Shown: piece after piece, positions 50,297 through 56,218 of the stretch
Layout: each line of letters opens with the position of its first letter
Position numbering within the stretch: the first letter of the stretch is position 1
Assembly (NCBI GenBank): GCA_012838955.1
Contig: DUOH01000020.1
Location: forward strand, 1 to 56,218
DNA from: Bacillota bacterium
Lineage (GTDB): Bacteria > Bacillota > UBA4882 > UBA10575
Length of the DNA: 56,218 nucleotides
Reading direction: 5' to 3'
The notes under the pieces: generated by a model
The model's database searches: none
What the model was told of the DNA's origin: nothing
Seen by the model: the letters and a program-made list of their open reading frames with translations, nothing else
Position numbers and translations under genes: made by a program

Positions 50297-53200
50297 ATGC
50301 CAACAAAAAAAGGATTATCTTCAATGTTTTTTGTTCTAGTTGTTTTGGTGTTGATAAACTGCATTCCACTGACTGTTTTAGGGATGAGTCACCCCGTATT
50401 AAATATACAACTTACGACTCCAAGCGAACCCTTTTCTAAATATTACTTTACGAAGGAAAATACTCTTGAATACTCCATTCCGGTGTGGTATTCGCTTAGT
50501 GTTGGAGATAAGGGAGGAGGCGGTGAAAACAAACAGTGGCCTCATAATAGTATATATATTTGTTCATCAACGGAGACCATAACTACTACTGTAGTTGATT
50601 TAGGTAGAGATAGTAGTAGCTCGAATAAATTTTACCTTCCAAAGAATCATGGTTTCTATGTTACAGCAAACACAGGCGCATATTCATATTGGTATAAACG
50701 TAATGATCGTTATGCTTATGTATGCAATATATATATTGATTATCAAATTGATGAAACGCCACCGGAGTGCCCTGGAATTCCAATGATTACAAATTTAGGT
50801 CCGGGTGGCTTATATAATGGCGTATATTACATTAACCCTGGGCATGACAGGCTAGAATTAAAATGGTCGGCTATCAAAGACCAAGGGACATACTATAGAG
50901 GAGAAACAGTAACAAGTGGTTTGAAAAAATACCTAATAGAGAGGACGGATTCAATAGGCACAATTCTCGGGACAGAAGAAATTAACGAAGTTAAGGGGAT
51001 AGACGGTTTTATTACTGGGGTTATTTCTCTTCAAGATCAAAATGTGTATCAGATAAGAATCAGAGCAATAGACTATGCTAATTTGAATTCCGTAGGGGAA
51101 AGCATTGCCGTGATGCTTGATACCACTCCTCCGACCATGCCGGGATTTATAGAGGCAACCCCGGGTCAGGGCGGATTCTCTAATTCTACTACGGTTACTT
51201 GGTCCTGGGGCGAATCCATAGATGAGATCGGTGTATTAAAAGAGTACAGAGTACGGATTGAAACCGCCGACGGGGAAGTGGTGAAAGACTGGACAACAGT
51301 TGATCTGGATATAACCAGCTTCACATGGGATAACCTTATAGATGGCGAGACTTATGTTTGTCAAGTGAAAGCCGTTGACTATGCGGGTAATGAAAGTATA
51401 GTCAGAACAGGGGGAACCATTACTATTGACTGTTCCGTACCGGAAGTGCGGTTGCCGGATTATCCGGTCAGTCTCGAGGGAACTGAGGCTGTTTTCACGT
51501 GGATGCCGGTTAACGATGGCCTGAATGGGAGCGGTATAAAAGAATACGAATACGCAGTTACCGAAGGGCCGGGTTCTCCCGAAGCTTGGGAGAGCACAAC
51601 CGGGACAAGTGTGAAATTTCAGGAAATATCCGCGGACCGGGATTACTACTTCTGGGTACGGGCTGTTGATCGTCTTGATAATAAGAGCGCAGACTGGACA
51701 AGCTATGGACCGTTTCCCACCTTTAGGGTAGTCGGACCGGAGGATGGGTTTCATAGCAATATTCTAACCCATGCTTTCGGTGTGGAGAAAGTTCACGAGA
51801 TCAAAGGGGATGATCTTTGCTTTAAGGTGGGTTATAAAAGAGCGGATACTGACAATTTATACAGTGATTTGGTGCAAGAACGGGTTACTCTGGAATTGCC
51901 GACAGACGGGATCTGGGAGTGGTGGTTGGAGGTCTATGAGTCTAAAGACGGGGTGGGAATCATCAGCGAATCAAAACAGACCACCAAGAAATACAGGTTA
52001 AATATAGACAAAACCGCTCCGGAGGGCGCCTTTGGCCTCACCTCAGTCGAAGGCGCGGATCTTAACGAATACACCAACAACCCAGACGTGATTTTAAGCA
52101 ACATAAGTCTTCACGATCAATTAGGGACAGTGAGGTCGGGCGTAAAAACCATCTATCTATGGAACGGAACGAAACGTCCTGCTGAATTCATCCGGCTTCA
52201 TGATTCTGATCTACCGACTAATATAACGGAAAATGTCCTTCAAGAAGTGGGCGGCGGATTAAAAGGAGTACAAATTGACTTTACCAGCGCAGCAGAAGAA
52301 AAGTTCGTTCCGGAGTTACCTTGGCGGCTGGCCGTGGGTGAAGACGGCGAACGCCAAATAAACTTGGAAGTTCGAGATTTAGCAGGGAATATGATGGATG
52401 AAGCAGTCTCCAAAGTTTTGAAACTGGATACTAAAGCCCCGGTAGCGCCAGTCTTCACCGGTTGCGGGTATACGGATCTCTTGCTGAGTTTTAATTGGTA
52501 TCTGATTGATGAAGAAAATGTTTACGGCGAAAGAGATCTGGAGCGGTTTCGCCTTTGGTTCTCCGACGGTACAGAGAGGATCATCCTGCCGCAGAAAGAT
52601 GAAGAGGTTGTCCATAAATATAATGGCAGTTATACATTGGATACCGCTCCCATTGGTTATAACCAACCAGTAGTTGTCCAGGTATGCGCGGAGGATAAGG
52701 CCGGTAATAAATCCCACTTCGTTCAGCATACCGGATACACCAAGGCTAAATTGGGAGAAGTGGTCGTCGGCAGCTTCCGGGAAGGATATAGCGAGGAATC
52801 GCAACACTTCTTTACCTTTGAGACCTCCGGAGGAATAGCCGCTGCCGAAGTATTGGAAGTCTGTACGGACAGTTCATTTGAGGAAGTTACGGTGTTTACA
52901 GGGGAAGCCGGGAGATTCACGGCAACGGATTTGACGCCGTATCCGGACGGAGAGTATTGGTATAGAGTCGTCGTTCTGAATGCAGACCAAATCAGAACAG
53001 AGGGTAAGGTGGAATATTATAAAGTACCGAACTATGCTCCGGCCAAACCGGATCAAACAAAAATGACTCCTGTCGGCTTTGCCGCCTGTGATGTGAAGTT
53101 TGTTTATGAACAAAAGAACGTGGACTGTGATGGTCACCCCTTAACCTATGAGGTATATTGGGCAGAAGGAAACAATCCGTCGCTTGCTGATTTTTCTTTG

Positions 53201-56200
53201 GCCCCTGGTAATCAGGGGGACGGGTTCACCTTGTCCCTGGAAGAGAAGGATCATGGGAAATGGTATTCTTGGTTGGTGAAGGTCTGCGATAAATATGGGG
53301 TTTGCAACCAAAGCGATCCGGTCAGATTTATACTGGATGCCGTGCCCCCTGCCTTGACACTGCAAATTCCCCACGGTTTATATACAAATCTACAGGAATT
53401 GCCATTTACAGCCAGTGATGAGCTGAGCGGCGTCCAAAAGATTGAATATCAGATGACGGACGCTTCAACCAATATAAAAGGCGAAGTCAGAGTATTGCCA
53501 AAGGACGCCACCGGCGTACCTCTGGTGGAAGGGTACTATCATTTGACGGTTACAGTGACGGATTATGCCGGGAATATTACTACCGAGACGGTTAATAATT
53601 TACGGGTGGATCATAATCTTCCCGAATTATCCGGGATCACCGTTGATCTGGCGACGGATGGCGTTGCTTACTATACCGCTATTCCCCAAGCGCCAGTCAC
53701 TTGGCAAGCAACCGATGACTACGCCGGGATTAAAGGCTTATGGTATTGGGTAAGAAGAGACCGGAACGAGCCGTTGGGCGCAGGAAAATATCTTCTGTTG
53801 TGCCCGAAGACGGAATCTACGGCTTCGTATGCCTTGTCGCTAAATTTGGGAAATGAAAGCGGCCGTTACTATTTGGCAATGGCCGTTCAAGACGAGGCCG
53901 GTAACAGGTCGGAGATTGCCCAGATTGATCAGGCGATAATCTTTGATCAGACACCGCCGGAGATTACCTTTGCGGTATCCGGATCCACCAACTACGGTTC
54001 CAATTATTACCTCTCCTCCCTGGAACAGCTGGTCCAGGAGGCGTGCTCAGCACAAGACGAAGAGAGCGGTATTGCACAGGAAGAGTATATCTTGGTTGAT
54101 GTCGGCGCAGACCTGGAGTTAAAAACAGCTACTGAGTGGACGGAAGTATTGGGAACAACACTTGAACCGGGCAGGAAATATCAGATTAACTATAGAGCCG
54201 GGAATCGGGCGGGGATCACTGGAGAGGCTAAGGGACCGGAGTTTATCTATGACTACACTCCACCCTACAGTTTAAGTGTAGAGGTGCCTGACTACCAAGT
54301 GGTAAGCGGTGAAAAAGTTCGCTTCTACTGCCACGCGCTGGATGACGAATCGCCAATCACTGAATATAAAATTTCTTTAAGTTCCGGTCAGGAAGAAGTG
54401 ACAGCAGTAGGCGGTTCTCCGGAGATTTGGTTGGAAGTACCGGTTATGCCGGATGGCGTATATGACGTAACGCTGGAAACAAAGAACGCCGCCGGACTTT
54501 GTCAAAAAGATTCTGTGGGGAGAGTCATCATCAATAACCACCAGGAACAGGTGGTAGTTAGGGATCAGGGTCCTTATATCATGTTCCAGGACAAGTTCTT
54601 CGGCTCCTGGCGATATACAGGGGTTGGCCAGGTCAAACAGGCCTGGTACAGGTTGATTGAAGGTAGTGGGCTGGTCGAAACCGGAGTCGACTGGACTGAA
54701 GCTCAAGATGAGTTAATTATGTTGACCGGGCTTCAGCTTGCACAAGGCAAGACCTATCAATTGGAAGTTAAAGTCGAGCTGACGGCTGGTCAAATACTAG
54801 TGGGAAGAAGTCCCGGGGTAACGGTGGATATAACCAAACCGGAGATTACAAAGGTGGAGACGCCTTCCTTCACTACTTCCTGGGACATCTGGTTCAGGTG
54901 GGACGGAGCAGATCCGGAGTCCGGGATTTATCAAGTAGAGGCCGCTTTGGGCACGGATTTTTACCGGACGGATGTTACCAACGGCTGGGTACGGATTAAC
55001 GAGTCCGAATCCAAGTTAATCTGCGACGCTGATGGAAATAGGCTGGTTCTGGATTTAGAGGAGACTAACCGCTATTACCTGACGCTCAGAGTCACGAACG
55101 GAGCGGGGTTAACCACGGAAATGGCGGCTTCCAGTATTGTGATTGATGATACCGCGCCGCCACTGCCGGTGGTGATGGATCAGGGTTCCTATATAAACAC
55201 CGAACCCGAACAGCCTTTTGAGGCCAATTGGATCTGGTCCCCCCGCGATCCGGAAAGTGGAAACGCCAAGTACGAATGGGCGATTATTACCTACGGAGAG
55301 AAGATAAACCAGGAAACAGTCTGGAGGGCAGGGGATGATTCAAAACGGCTCTCTTTGACCATGGAAGAGTTTGCAAGGCAGCACGAGACTACTTATTATG
55401 TGGTAGTCAAAGTAACAAACGGCGCCGGCCTTTCCAGTATAGGGTATAGCGACGGAATCATGGTAGATAAAGATGCGCCTTTCCTGACCAAAGTCGTCTT
55501 GTTGGATGCGGCCAATTACAATGATCCGGAAGCGGAAGAAGTTAATTATATCAGTAGTAATGCCGGTCCCAGCGGACAGGGCTTAAGGTTGTGGATTGAC
55601 TCGTGGGAACCCACCTCCGAGATTGATAATTACCTTTACAACTGGGCTCAATTAGGTCTTTTAGACCTGGAGGAGCGCTTTAGTTCCGAGGAAGAGATTA
55701 TTAAGATCGAAAGAATTGAAATTGACGAAGGCGTGATCACAGTTTTTCTGGGTGAGACACGCAATCAAGCGGAACTGGTCTCGGATACCGGGTATTCATC
55801 AGGGGTGGTGCTGGACACCAAAGCGCCGAAGATCACCAATTTACGCGGGTGTTTTACTGGTAATCGCTTACTCTTTGACTGGGAGGTGGAAGAGAGTGTT
55901 TCGCCACTGGTCAGGTACGAGTATGCTTTACTTACAGAGAATGAATATGCACAATTGATTGAAGACGAAGACTATGAAGTTTTATGGAGGGAAGCCCCTG
56001 ATCTAAGCAGGAGATTGTCTCTTGACGCTACGGAAATTCCGGATGGACGCTATTACTTAGTGGTCAGAGGTTTCAATGCCGCTGGTTCTTATTCCAGACG
56101 GCAGGGAGAGTTAAATGAGTGGGGGATTAGCCCTTTGGTGCTGGTTGACCGGACCGCGCCGGTCATCAAAACGGAGGGATTTATTGTGCCGCAGTTTGTT

Positions 56201-56218
56201 GATGATACTTTAAAGGCA
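50297..56218 (+). CDS. Giant secreted multi-domain surface protein (Ig/FnIII-like repeats), 3' end outside window
   Basis: At least 1974 residues, open to the window end without a stop. A signal peptide (MPTKKGLSSMFFVLVVLVLI, ending near TVLG) is followed by about fourteen linker motifs of type D-x-T-x-P-P (for example DETPP, DTTPP, DKTAP, DTKAP, DQTPP, DITKP, DDTAP, DRTAP) at residues about 152, 274, 378, 571, 711, 1013, 1105, 1217, 1320, 1510, 1616, 1723, 1840 and 1951. Between them, YYFWVRAVD, YYLTLRVTN and YYVVVKVTN-like strands and V-x-D-x-A-G-N turns repeat, as in bacterial Ig-like/FnIII modules. Spacing is irregular (about 90-300 aa). The frame is intact at every check. Likely cell-surface or S-layer-associated; the C-terminal anchor is not visible. 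The first 270 residues are AT-richer than the rest. Confidence 0.85.
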   Translation, partial: MPTKKGLSSMFFVLVVLVLINCIPLTVLGMSHPVLNIQLTTPSEPFSKYYFTKENTLEYSIPVWYSLSVGDKGGGGENKQWPHNSIYICSSTETITTTVVDLGRDSSSSNKFYLPKNHGFYVTANTGAYSYWYKRNDRYAYVCNIYIDYQIDETPPECPGIPMITNLGPGGLYNGVYYINPGHDRLELKWSAIKDQGTYYRGETVTSGLKKYLIERTDSIGTILGTEEINEVKGIDGFITGVISLQDQNVYQIRIRAIDYANLNSVGESIAVMLDTTPPTMPGFIEATPGQGGFSNSTTVTWSWGESIDEIGVLKEYRVRIETADGEVVKDWTTVDLDITSFTWDNLIDGETYVCQVKAVDYAGNESIVRTGGTITIDCSVPEVRLPDYPVSLEGTEAVFTWMPVNDGLNGSGIKEYEYAVTEGPGSPEAWESTTGTSVKFQEISADRDYYFWVRAVDRLDNKSADWTSYGPFPTFRVVGPEDGFHSNILTHAFGVEKVHEIKGDDLCFKVGYKRADTDNLYSDLVQERVTLELPTDGIWEWWLEVYESKDGVGIISESKQTTKKYRLNIDKTAPEGAFGLTSVEGADLNEYTNNPDVILSNISLHDQLGTVRSGVKTIYLWNGTKRPAEFIRLHDSDLPTNITENVLQEVGGGLKGVQIDFTSAAEEKFVPELPWRLAVGEDGERQINLEVRDLAGNMMDEAVSKVLKLDTKAPVAPVFTGCGYTDLLLSFNWYLIDEENVYGERDLERFRLWFSDGTERIILPQKDEEVVHKYNGSYTLDTAPIGYNQPVVVQVCAEDKAGNKSHFVQHTGYTKAKLGEVVVGSFREGYSEESQHFFTFETSGGIAAAEVLEVCTDSSFEEVTVFTGEAGRFTATDLTPYPDGEYWYRVVVLNADQIRTEGKVEYYKVPNYAPAKPDQTKMTPVGFAACDVKFVYEQKNVDCDGHPLTYEVYWAEGNNPSLADFSLAPGNQGDGFTLSLEEKDHGKWYSWLVKVCDKYGVCNQSDPVRFILDAVPPALTLQIPHGLYTNLQELPFTASDELSGVQKIEYQMTDASTNIKGEVRVLPKDATGVPLVEGYYHLTVTVTDYAGNITTETVNNLRVDHNLPELSGITVDLATDGVAYYTAIPQAPVTWQATDDYAGIKGLWYWVRRDRNEPLGAGKYLLLCPKTESTASYALSLNLGNESGRYYLAMAVQDEAGNRSEIAQIDQAIIFDQTPPEITFAVSGSTNYGSNYYLSSLEQLVQEACSAQDEESGIAQEEYILVDVGADLELKTATEWTEVLGTTLEPGRKYQINYRAGNRAGITGEAKGPEFIYDYTPPYSLSVEVPDYQVVSGEKVRFYCHALDDESPITEYKISLSSGQEEVTAVGGSPEIWLEVPVMPDGVYDVTLETKNAAGLCQKDSVGRVIINNHQEQVVVRDQGPYIMFQDKFFGSWRYTGVGQVKQAWYRLIEGSGLVETGVDWTEAQDELIMLTGLQLAQGKTYQLEVKVELTAGQILVGRSPGVTVDITKPEITKVETPSFTTSWDIWFRWDGADPESGIYQVEAALGTDFYRTDVTNGWVRINESESKLICDADGNRLVLDLEETNRYYLTLRVTNGAGLTTEMAASSIVIDDTAPPLPVVMDQGSYINTEPEQPFEANWIWSPRDPESGNAKYEWAIITYGEKINQETVWRAGDDSKRLSLTMEEFARQHETTYYVVVKVTNGAGLSSIGYSDGIMVDKDAPFLTKVVLLDAANYNDPEAEEVNYISSNAGPSGQGLRLWIDSWEPTSEIDNYLYNWAQLGLLDLEERFSSEEEIIKIERIEIDEGVITVFLGETRNQAELVSDTGYSSGVVLDTKAPKITNLRGCFTGNRLLFDWEVEESVSPLVRYEYALLTENEYAQLIEDEDYEVLWREAPDLSRRLSLDATEIPDGRYYLVVRGFNAAGSYSRRQGELNEWGISPLVLVDRTAPVIKTEGFIVPQFVDDTLKA

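Overview
The window looks like the chromosome of a spore-forming Bacillota (Firmicutes) member. Evidence: many strong AGGAGG-type ribosome sites, frequent TTG/GTG starts, two tRNA-sensing T-box leaders, and sporulation genes (cotJABC, an alpha/beta-type SASP, a YjcZ-like peptide, a DacF-type carboxypeptidase, a DUF421/DUF4363 pair). Three proteins are more typical of cells with an outer membrane: a Skp/OmpH-like protein, a LolA-like protein, and a secreted phosphodiesterase-fold protein ending in a beta-barrel-like domain. A deep-branching, possibly diderm, amino-acid- and sugar-fermenting clostridial lineage (Limnochordia/Hydrogenispora-like) fits, but that placement is inference. No CRISPR array, transposase, integrase or phage gene was seen.

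Layout. 1-2700: a minus-strand 2-keto-3-deoxygluconate operon (kdgK, KDPG aldolase, IclR regulator) with a promoter and KdgR-like operator. 2.8-8.4 kb: the secreted phosphodiesterase-barrel protein, a stand-alone starch-binding module, an iron alcohol dehydrogenase, a PolX that lacks one polymerase aspartate, and a 33-aa spore peptide. 8.7-14.1 kb: a TtcA-like tRNA thiolase, a small Cys protein, a T-box with specifier UUC (Phe) in front of phenylacetate-CoA ligase and a double-ACT protein, a second PP-loop enzyme and a LolA-like protein. 14.4-18.2 kb: tRNA-Leu(CAG), membrane proteins, DacF and two unknown genes. 18.2-21.4 kb: a Thr T-box, Nudix hydrolase and thrS. 21.5-28.3 kb: a complete branched-chain amino acid ABC transporter with a binding protein at each end and a CBS-ACT sensor. 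28.6-36.9 kb: a DUF4015 glycosidase-like protein, PhoU, Skp-like protein, SDR, AsnA, a double P-loop ATPase, and a ResA-CcdA pair. 37-41.2 kb: sporulation functions and a LOG-family protein. 41.6-46.4 kb: NfnAB, RNase P RNA and a Na/Pi cotransporter. 46.5-49.6 kb: a GH1 beta-glucosidase, a YgjP metallopeptidase and tRNA-Arg(TCT). 49.6 kb to the end: an AT-rich segment leading into a giant secreted multi-Ig/FnIII-like protein, open at the window end.

How the genes fit together. Sugar-acid catabolism (kdgK/eda), GH1 and the starch-binding module point to plant-polymer use. The liv transporter, paaK-ACT and the two T-boxes point to active amino-acid exchange, and NfnAB and the alcohol dehydrogenase to fermentative redox balance. 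The most unusual regulatory point is that a Phe-tRNA T-box controls phenylacetate-CoA ligase. This suggests phenylacetate salvage into phenylalanine rather than phenylalanine degradation. The specifier reading is supported by the second T-box, whose specifier at the aligned position is ACC (Thr) ahead of thrS.
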